Of a stretch of 64,000 nucleotides of DNA, positions 22,612 through 32,699 are shown piece by piece. Under the pieces are notes generated by a model. That model did no database searches and was not told the DNA's origin. It was given only the letters and a program-made list of their open reading frames with translations. The stretch's first letter is position 1. Every line of letters starts with the position of its first letter. Source of the stretch: Cyathus striatus (taxonomy: Eukaryota; Basidiomycota; Agaricomycetes; Agaricales; Nidulariaceae); assembly GCA_025738555.1 (NCBI GenBank), contig JAOVFP010000006.1, positions 4,340,001-4,404,000 of the forward strand, in the 5' to 3' direction. A program made the translations under genes and the position numbers.

Positions 22612-23881
22612 GAGAGCAATGGCGCAACAAGGAAGACAACACCAGGAACAAAGAAACCAACTCCCAGAAAGACGTTCACAAACTTCAATCCGAAAAAACA
22701 CTATGCCATATCCACTACAACTCACCCCAATCTCATCACACCTTCGCCCACATTGCAGGGCAAAAGACAGACTCATAACCTGGCAACCCATACAAGCAAT
22801 CACAACGAATACACAAGGAGTTACAAGGGAAGACAAAGAACGAGTAGCAGCAGTAATGGAATTTGCCTGGGAAGAAAGCACCCTCACTACATACGGAAGC
22901 GGCCTTTTATCCTACCAAGTCTTTTGCGACAAACGAAATATGACAGAGGAAGACAGAACACCAATTCGACAAGAAATACTGGCCATTTTCATAGCACAAT
23001 TCGCACATGTATACTCTGGGAAAACGATACGCAACTATGTAATGGGAATACGAGCCTGGCACTTATTACACCGCATCCCATGGGAGATAAACCAAGCAGA
23101 GGTGGATAGCCTGCTAACGGCAGCAGACAGATTAACCCCAGCAACTTCAAAGAAGGCGAAACGAGAACCATACACACCAGGGTACATCACAGGAATCAAG
23201 AGCGGGCTGAATCTTGACATACCAAAAGACGCAGCAATATACGCATGTTTAACGACATGCTTCTACGCAACAGCCCGACTTGGAGAATTCACTGTGGAAC
23301 GCGTAAACCAGAAATTCGACCCTCGCCGATACATCACCCCCAGACACCTATCCCGAACCCAAGACCGTGAGGGGAACGAAGTAACCAATTTGTGAATACC
23401 GCGAACAAAGGTGGCGCCTGAAGGAGAAGATGTCTTCTGGGTGAGACAGAATGGACCCACAGACCCAGAAGCGGCAATGTCCCACCATTTGGCCATAAAC
23501 CAGCCCCCAATAGACGGCCACCTCTTCGCATACCGAGACACCAAAGGGGTGCACAAGCCTTTGTCCAGAAGAGCCTTCATGACGAGAATCGGAGAAGCGA
23601 CCAAAGTAGCCGGCCTGAAATCCATGCCAGGACACGGCATTCGTATCGGATCCACCCTAGAGTACTTGTTGCGCGGGGTTCCATTCGAAGTCGTAAAAAC
23701 CAAGGGCAGATGGGCAGGCAACTCTTTCCAGCTGTACCTACGACAACACGCACAAGCGGTGGCCCCATACATTCAAGCAACTCCAGATGTACATACAAGT
23801 TTCGTCAGCTACACCACGTACGATGCCAATGCACAACAAAACAACATCAATCTGCAAACATGTAAGCATAGTCTTTCCTAA
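22604..23881 (+). pseudogene. Tyrosine recombinase ORF of DIRS-like element, one TGA
   Basis: The ATG at 22604 overlaps the RT stop by eight bases. The N-terminal core-binding part (AVMEFAWEESTLTTYGSGLL, about residues 83-102) is followed by the catalytic domain: first arginine in ATARLGEF (about 23270), HxxR as HGIRIGSTLEYLL (about 23635), GRWAGNSF, and the nucleophile in FQLYLRQHAQ (about 23735). All residues of the R-H-R-Y set that I can place are present. One in-frame TGA (23393-23395) separates two otherwise continuous parts in the same frame. The enzyme would integrate the circular cDNA. Its near-intact state suggests recent activity. Confidence 0.88.
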
Positions 23882-24340
23882 AGGTTGGGGTCCGAGACTC
23901 ACTCGTCGCGTCAAGCCTAGCGTGTGGGAGTCGGTGCTCGCCCCGGCCCCCCAGCAGGAGAGAATAAACCAAGTTGGGAAGTGCGCACTTCGTGCACTCT
24001 CACCCACACCCCTCGATTACCTATCCTCCACAACCACTAATAGCCAAATAGACCACTTAAGTACAACAACCATAGCATTAAGAACAGTAAAATACACATA
24101 CCAAATATCCCAATACCATCATATATAAACCTTTCCATCCCCGCCGTAGCAACATCCCTACCACCCAAGGAACCTGGAGTGCGCGAGTCAAAGACGACGG
24201 ACGACGACTGGACGACGACTTAGTACCTCTTAGTATGCGGAGCCAGGTAGCTATACTTAGTTAAATAGTTACAGCCCTGTATTTAAATTAGATGTCGATC
24301 ACAAATGTCGATACCGTGTCTAATATTAGATTTCAGTACC

Positions 24341-24472
24341 ATGTTCACTACATGAGTTATACATGTCTATAAGATGGGCTACCCATGTCTACAGGATGAG
24401 ATATAAATGTCGACAAGATGACTTGAACATGTAGCTTAGATGTTCCGCACATGTCCTATAGATGCTTCATAG
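24341..24472 (+). repeat. Six 22-bp tandem units, subterminal in the TIR element
   Basis: Units start at 24341, 24363, 24385, 24407, 24429 and 24451, an exact 22-base period. The consensus is roughly ATGTCTAYARGATGN followed by six to seven variable bases. Weaker units can be seen just upstream (24304-24340). Subterminal arrays of this kind are typical of transposase binding sites. Confidence 0.75.
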
Positions 24473-24639
24473 CTGTACACTGCACTATGAACTAAAGTCA
24501 TTTGAATGACTCATAGCTGCCGCTCGGATGCCGTTCGAGAGCCTGATACATGACCGAAAAAAGTGCTTTCCGTCATGCACTAGGCATGTATGTCATAGAC
24601 ATGATATTAAATGATTTTTCGTATTTACTGAGGGTGATG

Positions 24640-26145
24640 TAGGCGTCAAGTTACAGCGCCCATATTCGACAAATCACATCATCGCATCAGCACTTCGGCC
24701 CGGTTGCGGAGTTCACGAAGATACTTGGATCCATTTCGTTCGTTCATTCACCCGTGACTTATACATTCAACTCGTGGATCGTACTCTCTATTTCTCGCAT
24801 TCCAGCTCCCTGAACTTCAAGGCAACTTCAACGAGAAAAAACTTTCCACTACTTCATAGAAGCGAATTAAGTAATCAAGCCAAGATCGGTTACACTCGAG
24901 TACCACCAGCTCAGCTCAGCCCATGGCATCCTCTCTGTCTCATCACGTCCCCACCGAAAGCACAAGCGCTATTCCCCCGAACCCCTCCTCTAAAACAGAA
25001 ACCACAACGCTACGTGTTTTTGTCCTAGTACTGACGCAAATGCAGTATGGCTGGTGTTCCCCGTGTGCTCGACCTCAAGAATCGGAGGTGTTTAGGCCTA
25101 GGGCACTGGAGATGAGCGTCACGCAGTAGTTCGAAGCACTCGGCGGGTCTATAAGAGTGCATATGTCTCCTGCAAGAGGGCGGACACCTCGTGGCTTTTG
25201 CGACACACTTGTCGTCTGGTTCAATCGTGCATTCTGTCACCTCACCTGGGCAGAGTACCAAGTCACCATCTCCATTCCGGTCGTCCACACTCACGTTGGA
25301 CCGTCGAATCATGGTCGCGTACTGGATGTCGACGTTTTCGGAGGAGGTACATATGAGCTCCTCCGAGAGGTCTAGAAGTGCATTCGAGGGAGGGTAGTGG
25401 GAGTAGGATGTTTAACCTATTAGAGGGTCTTTGGATAACGGTATGTTCCTTTCATTGCTTCATCACCATCTTCATCTACTACTCTTTCCTTCATTTCTCC
25501 CGTCGTTCAAATTCTCTCTATTCCCCTCTTCGTTAACAACTTCTTCCCCCCCTTCTTTCTCGTCCTAACCTTCTCCCCTCTTTCTCGTCTCTTCCTTTCA
25601 CCTTTTCTCCTCATTCTACCATCGTTTCCACTCATGCTAACAAACAACTCCCATGGATTCTTATCAGAACGGTGCTAATAGGAAGGGCAGAGAAAGGAAG
25701 GATGGTGAGCTGTTCTTTCTTCTTACGCTGGTGTATGAGTGGGTCGTGTCCTTTTTCCCTTGCGGTGGGGGTGCAGATAGGAATGGGGCTTGCGACACGA
25801 TACCGGAGCAGATCGTGTGGACGTATAGAGACTGAATGTATTGTGTGTTATATGTATGGGAGTGTTGTAACTGTGACTTATACTGGATGTAGAAGTTAGT
25901 GCAGGTGGGTGCGGCGATGGAATGGTACCCGTGCATGTGTGTTTACGCTGTATCACCCTCTTCCTATCACCCTCTTTATTCCTTCTCCCTCCCTCCCTCC
26001 CTCTCTTTCCTTCACGCTTTTTTAACCTCAGCTATCCCTCCCTTAATTCTCAACTCCCTTTCAAGTTATTCACGATGCTGATGCGTTATCTCGAGTCTTG
26101 CCACCTCAAACTCACTGTCCCCGTCGCTTCACGCTAGCTCGCACC
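24640..26145. pseudogene. Decayed gene-like repeat F, copy 1
   Basis: Homologous along its length to 41.7-43.2 kb: a GC-rich part (24650-25420) with shared blocks such as CGTTGGACCGT and a putative exon end at CTTTGGATAACGGTATG (25430), then pyrimidine-rich DNA. Both strands show open stretches (for example 25025-25312 minus), but frame is not conserved between copies, so the coding strand is unclear. It lies head-to-head with relic copy A if the TIR element is removed, as copies C and F do at 41.7 kb. The product is not recognised. Confidence 0.45.
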
Positions 26146-28740
26146 ACTGCCAGTGGTAGACCTGCATTACATTTACAAATATGCTAGAGCTGTCTTAGGA
26201 GTCCAGGAGGTTTTCAAGTTCGGGCTTCAGGTCGGTATCAGTGTTGGACTTTCAATTGCGAATAGGGACAGCGATGTCAGACTCATGAAAGTGTTTTCTA
26301 TCCAACATACTTAATACCTAAGATTATCTACAGGCTTCTTTCATGAATTTTACAAAACCTCTTGTGTTTCACATAGTAGCATATGATTCTACATATTAGC
26401 CTATATGTAAACAATGAGACTTCACTTGAGTTATATAATACCTAGAGCCCACTAACTACTGGACAAGCTCAGACTCTAATATAAAACACCTAAACCAATT
26501 GAAATTAAACATAGAAATGTGATGGTAGAATTAAAAGTTTGACATACTTAATAACTACAGCACCATTCCACCATTGACTGAAATGAATCCAGAATAACTA
26601 CAAACATTGCATTGGAATTCAAAGATAAGTAGCAGATGTCACCTGAATGGGATGAACAAAGCTGCAGCAAGGAAAATGCTGAGGAAACATGGTTGACCCT
26701 TCGGAGCATTGTCATCTAATATTACTGCCAAAAAGTTATCAAACTCAACCCTACAACCCTACTAACTAAAGTTAGTGGGAATTACTGGGCATACTTATAT
26801 TCAGTAACTGTAAATCATCACATGCTCCCTACATATTGACATTTGAAATTGCAATAGCAGGCGATACCGTAGATTTGATATATCATTTCCTTGTTATTGC
26901 AACAAGAACCTGATGTATCAGTCTTGTAATTTACAAGTGACTCCCAGAAAGGAAGGAGCTTACACTGATCTTATGTAACTAAGGCTTCTGATGGCGCTCA
27001 GAGTCATACACGAGGCGGCACTACACATACGTATACATTGTGATCGTCGGTATTCAGTCGGTATGCTTCGGGTCCCGCCTATTTTGCGCCTTTTGTCGTT
27101 CTGGTGTATTCCGCCCATATATTTTGCACCTGATCAGTACAATACCACCAGCAATTAGTAATACTACATTATAACTTATGCTTATGTCTAGAACTAGTTA
27201 TTTTTCTGTAAAAAATGGATTTACATTTTCCAGGAAACATACATGTAAAACATGTTATGTACAGTGATATTATAGAAATGCCATACCATTATAAGCTTCT
27301 TAATTAAATGATAATATTCAGTTAAATTACAGGAGTATGCTCTTCATACAGTTGGTAAACCTATCATGTCTACTTTCCTAAACATACAGATTGCGACACA
27401 TCTAAAACATTTGTATAGTAATGGGTCTTGAACCATAAAGGTGTACTAAGTATCACCGATATTAGTAGATCTAGAGCTTCAGTATACAAGGAAACAATAC
27501 AAACCAATATATATACATGACATTGCTATCAAATACAACAGAGTAACTATTCCACAAGTGATCGAGTTTCTTAGGCTTACAAATTTTCGTCAGACCGAAA
27601 CTAAAAACTGTCGAAAACGGCTCAACACTGTAATAACACGTTTCAGAAGCCTGTAAATAGTCATATTTCAGAGAAAATTCATACTCATTATCGAAGTACT
27701 ACTAACAAACATTCTTTGGGCTTTATGTTTTTGAACTATGGAAATCTCCTTATGTTACCTTACTTACGTACACACTGGCACCACGCGCGTACACGTCTCA
27801 CATAGGAATCCACTTATCCGCTAAGACATTTATCGAATGTAAAATGTCACAACCCGATGTATCACCCTGCTTTTCTATGTAAATCATATATAGCGTGTAT
27901 GAATATAAAACCCACCAAAAAAATTCTCCACTGTCTGTAACACCGATTTCACCATTCTTATTCAGGCCACGTAAATCATACTGATTAAAAAGAAAAGGTA
28001 TATATATATATATGTAAGTTACAATGGAATGACCAACCAACAGTACCGGTGAACGGACGAAGCGTGCAAGCGTGTAGCAGTGGATTTGGTGGCCGTAAAT
28101 AACTACATACATGCAATGGTATCCCAAATTGGATGCGTCGGGATATAGTGCCGCCTTCCCCAAATGCCAAGAAGCTATGGCAGGTGTATTACTTAAAACT
28201 CAGCGGGGTATGGGGGGGCCCTCTTGTAATTACAATTTCTGATGTATTGACACCACTTGCTATTAACAATACTGATACATCAGGTTTTTCTTGCAATTAC
28301 AAAGGCTGATGTATCAGATGTGCCTCATCAAGTAGCAATAGGACCCTCAAAAGCACCCATAGAGGTCTGATACTGATCCACATATACATCAAGCATTTTC
28401 AACCTAGGTCAGAGGACAGTCTGCATATTTTTGGCATATTTTTGGCGGCAAGGTATGATGGAAAATCTGCATATGGATGGTGTTTGGGAGGAGATCAGAT
28501 ACCTGTCTGTGTATAGCACTAGTTCAGGTGGGAGACCAATAAAAGGTGTGCATCAGCAAAAAGGTGCACTGCACACATAGCAGACAGGATATAATAAAAC
28601 TATTGAGGCTGGCTGGTGGCAAGGCCTGTCACCTTAGTATAACATTGTGCTTACTTATTGAAGAAAACCTAGAGTAAAGCACTAGGTAATTTTAAGTAAA
28701 TGTTACAGTATGTACAAGTAAGAGACTAATGGCTCAGGTG
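26146..28740. other. Non-coding insertion region with inverted repeat pair
   Basis: No supported gene. A 49-base inverted repeat (26891-26939 and 28254-28302; core CCTGATGTATCAGT) encloses 1.3 kb. The enclosed DNA has normal CpG (27.0-28.2 kb), whereas its right flank is CpG-poor. A (TA)n microsatellite lies at about 27999-28012. The block TAGGCTTACAAATTTTCGTC near 27572 has a diverged reverse-complement match near 57.9 kb. Confidence 0.5.
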
Positions 28741-28746
28741 TACTAG

Positions 28747-31700
28747 CTAAAGTACATTGGCTTTGAACTTGGACCTGAAGAATGTCTCCATGTCTTTCAA
28801 CTTCATTTTCTGTGGCTTTTCCTAATTACAATCATTAGCTACATCTATCACATAAATATAAAGGAATGAAAATATATTACCTCATTGACAAACTTCTGCT
28901 CTGAGAAGTCAACACTATTATTAGGATGCTTACACTGTATTAATGATTCCATGGCTGCCATAGCTACTTTTGTAGCAACTGGTATGGGTTCTCTGTACCC
29001 TGCCATATTTCTATTTGCTATATCTTTAGTACCATGAACTTCATTACTTCTGTATGAAATTGCAAGATTGGCCATCCTCTGGAGTGTACCAGGATGCCCA
29101 TTTATAAGAATTCTCTTTTGCAGATCCAAAACTTCAATTCTCAGCTGTTCTGCATCTCTATGTGTACCAAGATTTGCATATGAATTTGCAAGATACTTTA
29201 TACTCCTGAGTGTATCAGGATGCTCATCTCCAAGAATTCTCTTTTGCAGATCCAAAACTTCAATACTCAACTGTTCTGCATCTCTATATTTACCTAGATT
29301 TGTGTATGAAATTGCAAGATAGTTCATGCTCCTGAGTGTATCAGGATGCTCATGTCCAAGAATTCTCTTTTGCAGATCTAAAACTTCTATTCTAAGCTGT
29401 TCTGCATCTCTATGTTTGCCAAGATTTCCATATGAACATGCAAGATTGTTCATGCTCAGGAGTGTATCAGGATGCTCATATCCAAGAATTCTCTTTTGCA
29501 GATCCAAAACTTCAATTCTCAGCTGTTCTGCATATCTATGTTTACCAATATTTGCATATGAACATGCCAGATCATTCATGCTCCTGAGTGTATCAGAATG
29601 CTTATTTCCAAGAATTCTCTTTTGCAGATCCAAAACTTCAATTCTCAGCTGTTCTGCATCTCCATGTTTACCAAGACTTTCATATGAATTTGCAAGATGG
29701 TTCATGCCCAGGAGTGTATCAGGATGCTCATGTCCAAGAATTCTCTTTTGCAGATCTAAAACTTCTATTCTAAGCTGTTCTGCATCTCTATGTTTGCCAA
29801 GATTTCCATATGAACATGCAAGATTGTTCATGCTCAGGAGTGTATCAGGATGCTCATATCCAAGAATTCTCTTTTGCAGATCCAAAACTTCAATTCTCAG
29901 CTGTTCTGCATATCTATGTTTACCAATATTTGCATATGAACATGCCAGATCATTCATGCTCCTGAGTGTATCAGAATGCTTATTTCCAAGAATTCTCTTT
30001 TGCAGATCCAAAACTTCAATTCTCAGCTGTTCTGCATCTCCATGTTTACCAAGACTTTCATATGAATTTGCAAGATGGTTCATGCCCAGGAGTGTATCAG
30101 GATGCTCATGTCCAAGAATTCTCTTTTGCAGATCCAAAACTTCAATTCTCAGCTGTTCTGCATCTCTATGCTTACCAAGATTGTTCATGCTCCTGAGTGT
30201 ATCAGGATGCTCATGTCCAAGAATTCTCTTTTGCAGATCCAAAACTTCCATTCTAAGCTGTTCTGCATCTTTATGTTTACCAAGATTTGCATATGAACTT
30301 GCAAGATCATTCATGCTCCTGAGTGTATCAGGATGCTTATTTCCAAGAATTTTCTTTTGCAGATTCAAAACTTCAATTCTCAGCTGTTCTGCATATCTAT
30401 GTTTACCAAGATTTGCATATGAACTTGCAAGATTGTTCATGCTCCTGAGTGTATCAGGATGCTCATCTCCAAGAATTCTCTTTCTCAAATCCAAAACCTC
30501 AATTCTCAGCTGTTCAGCATGTCTGTGTTTACCAAGATTTCCAAATGAATTTGCAAGATCATACATGCTCTGCAGTGTATCAGGATGCTCATATCCAAGA
30601 ATTCTCTTTTGCAGACCCAAAACTTCCATTCTCAGCTGTTCTGCATCTTTATGTTTACCAAGATTTGCATATGAAGTTGCAAGATTGTTCATGCTCCTCA
30701 GTGTATCAGGAAGAATAGCCTCATAAACTTGTTGTTCTGTATTCAAGTATTTATGTTCCATGGAAAGTAAACTGTCATTGAAGGTTGGTTGCAACCCCAC
30801 ATGTTTCTCTATATACTTCTGAACAATTCTTAATCTGTACTTCTCTTCCATCTTGTATTTATAATTCTTCTTTAATATATCTGCTAGAATGTTGAAAATA
30901 TCATTGTAGTACATTGATTTAATTATATCATCATCATGAAGTATATTTTGCATAGTGTGTGACAGTATACCATTCTCATATATATTATTCACTGTTGCAT
31001 ATTTTCTTGACACAGAGCTTACTATTATTGACCTAGCATTTAGAATCCATAACTGCTTTTCATTCACTGTTAATCTATCTTGACAATATGTCTGTATCAG
31101 TGGGTGTAAGTTATATAGTGATTTTGTGGTAGTTTTTTTTATTAATGAGAATGATATAAGCAATTCAATGCTTTCTGTAAAGATCCATTCATTCCAGTTT
31201 CCCAATTCATCTATATTTAGGATTGAAACATTCATTGAGGGTAGGTATGATGGTATTCCTTCATAGTTGTAAAGCTCTTTATTTTCTGGAAAGTACTTAG
31301 CAGCTCTTTCAAATATTGACTTAGATATATTTTCATAGTGAAAAAATGCACAGATGTTGATTAGAATTATGGCATATTTTGCTGCAGCCTTACCATCCCC
31401 ATCTTCATTGCTAGTTGACATTTCCAAAATCTTTTTAAATGATATTTCCCAGGTCTTATACACTGTTCTATTGTAGCCTGATGCACCCTTAAACTTTTCA
31501 TGATTCAGGATCTTGGGTCTGTATTTATTATAGGTATTTATAAAATCACCAAATTCACAATGAACTTGGCTGATATATGCTCCAGCCATGTCAATAGCTA
31601 ATGGTAGATAATGTAATTTTTGAACAATAATATTTGCTTCCTCCAAATGCTCTTCACAATTCTTATTAATTCCACTTGTATTAAAGAGCAGGTCAACTGC

Positions 31701-32422
31701 AGTCTCTTTACTCATTTCAAATACTTCCATTGAGTTCTTATGTGTTGTAATTCTGCTCAGAGCAGGATTTCTGCTTGTAATCAAAATATTTCCTTTATTA
31801 CCAGGGGGAAGGAACTTTTCCACAAGTTCAGGACTACCATCAGCATTGTCAAAGATGATAAGCCATGCAACTTGAAGGTTAGAAATCCAATTAATCACTT
31901 CAGGGGCAGAGAATGAAGATGCAGAGACCTCTGGAGCAGAGATCTTTTTGTATATATCTTTGAGACTTTGAATAATTGTATCCTCAGAAGTTGCATCAAT
32001 CCAGAATTTGTAGGGATATCTATCATATATTATTGATCACATAAATGAGAAATAAGATACCAATGGGTATACTCACTGGCCTGCTTTCTCATCATTAAAT
32101 TTCAAACAGATCTGAGTCTTTCCAATGCCACCAATTCCATACAGAAGAAACATTCTTCTCTCAGTGGAATTTACTTGTGAAAAATGCTCATGAAGTCTCT
32201 TAAGGTACATTTCTTGACCAATAAAGTTTTGAGAGCTGCAAGGAGCACTGGTTCGAAGTGGAGAAAGTGGCTCATCTTTTGGCTGATTGTATATATTCTG
32301 TAAATGATGTTGCATTGATTAGAGAGTTCACAGTGGATTCAATGAACTACTACTATACATACCTGGGTTTCAATCATTTGTGGATTGTTAATTGTAAAGT
32401 TGTGGGCTTTTGTGAATGACAT
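28747..32422 (-). CDS. NLR2: NB-ARC / TPR STAND protein with expanded repeats
   Basis: Proposed CDS is complement(28747..28821, 28881..32019, 32077..32297, 32363..32422): 75, 3139, 221 and 60 nt, 1164 residues. The N-terminal exon (MSFTKAHNFTINNPQMIETQ), P-loop GIGGIGKT, Walker B WLIIFDNAD, LITSRNP and LPLAIDMAGAY match NLR1. Relative to NLR1, 3 and 4 it lacks about 90 residues before the TPRs: YEAILP runs straight into DTLRSMNNLA near 30708. Thirteen TPRs follow (about residues 531-1077), one shortened by 14 residues, plus a degenerate last unit. Units 6-8 are repeated as 9-11 with identical DNA. The tail exon begins KPQKMKLKDMETFFRSKFKA and meets a TAG at 28747, so the last exon of NLR1/NLR3 is not used. 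I see almost no CpG in the body. Role as for NLR1. Confidence 0.92.
29334..30132 (-). repeat. 378-bp tandem duplication of three TPR units in NLR2
   Basis: The block from about 29334 recurs 378 bases later (for example TCAGGATGCTCATGTCCAAG at 29341 and 29719) with no difference that I can see over a full unit. 378 is exactly three 126-base TPR codon units, so the frame is kept. A third, diverged match begins at 30097. Confidence 0.88.
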
Positions 32423-32509
32423 GTTGTGGGGTGTTTAAATCAATATATCCTGCTGTTGACAGGTGCCGGTTTGAGTTGAGAGGCAAATGATTATTATAAA
32501 GTCAAATGG

Positions 32510-32525
32510 GTGGTACTTATATTGT
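32510..32525 (-). promoter_or_regulatory. NLR2 core promoter (TATA-like)
   Basis: The minus strand reads CAATATAAGTA about 95 bases before the ATG, aligned with the NLR1 and NLR3 TATA boxes. The further upstream block CACTTGACAGGTACAAC is shared with both. Confidence 0.5.
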
Positions 32526-32699
32526 TCAACACGCGACGTCCGCAAGTCTATCAATCAACACTGGAGTCCTCACCCATAACCATCACTTGACAGGTACAAC
32601 ATTGCCTGTTATTTTTACACCTTCCTCGAATGTGTTTTACTTCCCACATGTGCGTTAAAATGACACTGTATCAGCATATAATCTAAATTGAGAGCTCAG

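Larger units (their letters stand above)
18986..24130 (+). mobile_element. DIRS-like (tyrosine recombinase) retroelement
   Basis: Three overlapping ORFs in the order gag, RT-RNase H, tyrosine recombinase identify a YR retroelement of the DIRS/Ngaro group, which integrates circular cDNA with a tyrosine recombinase instead of a DDE integrase and makes no target duplication. There is no LTR pair. The exact termini could not be placed; a GC-rich block with complementary arms (GAGACTC and GGGAGTC, 23895-23935) just after the last ORF may be part of the internal complementary region. Coordinates are approximate. Confidence 0.75.
17606..24639. mobile_element. 7-kb TIR element with 7-bp target duplication
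   Basis: Ends are inverted repeats: CTCAGTAAAAACGAAAAA at 17613-17630 and its complement, with one mismatch, at 24615-24632. GGTGATG flanks both sides (17606-17612 and 24633-24639) as a target duplication. Without it the flanks join into the layout seen uninterrupted near 41.69-41.75 kb, where copy C and its neighbour touch. No transposase is encoded, so the element looks non-autonomous; about 5 kb of it is the DIRS-like retroelement nested inside. The 7-bp duplication does not fix the superfamily; hAT-, MULE- or P-like elements are possible. Confidence 0.8.

Noticed and set aside
28225..28330. Regularly spaced TGATGTATCAG motifs considered as a CRISPR-like array
   Set aside because: There are only a few units, in both orientations, with no constant spacer length; they are arms of an inverted repeat in a eukaryotic genome.
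29326..30726. 466-codon plus-strand open frame with its own repeats (SVSGCSCPRILFCRSKTS)
   Set aside because: It is the antisense reading of the NLR2 TPR repeats; the 126-base period keeps it open. Similar antisense frames exist over NLR1, NLR3 and NLR4.
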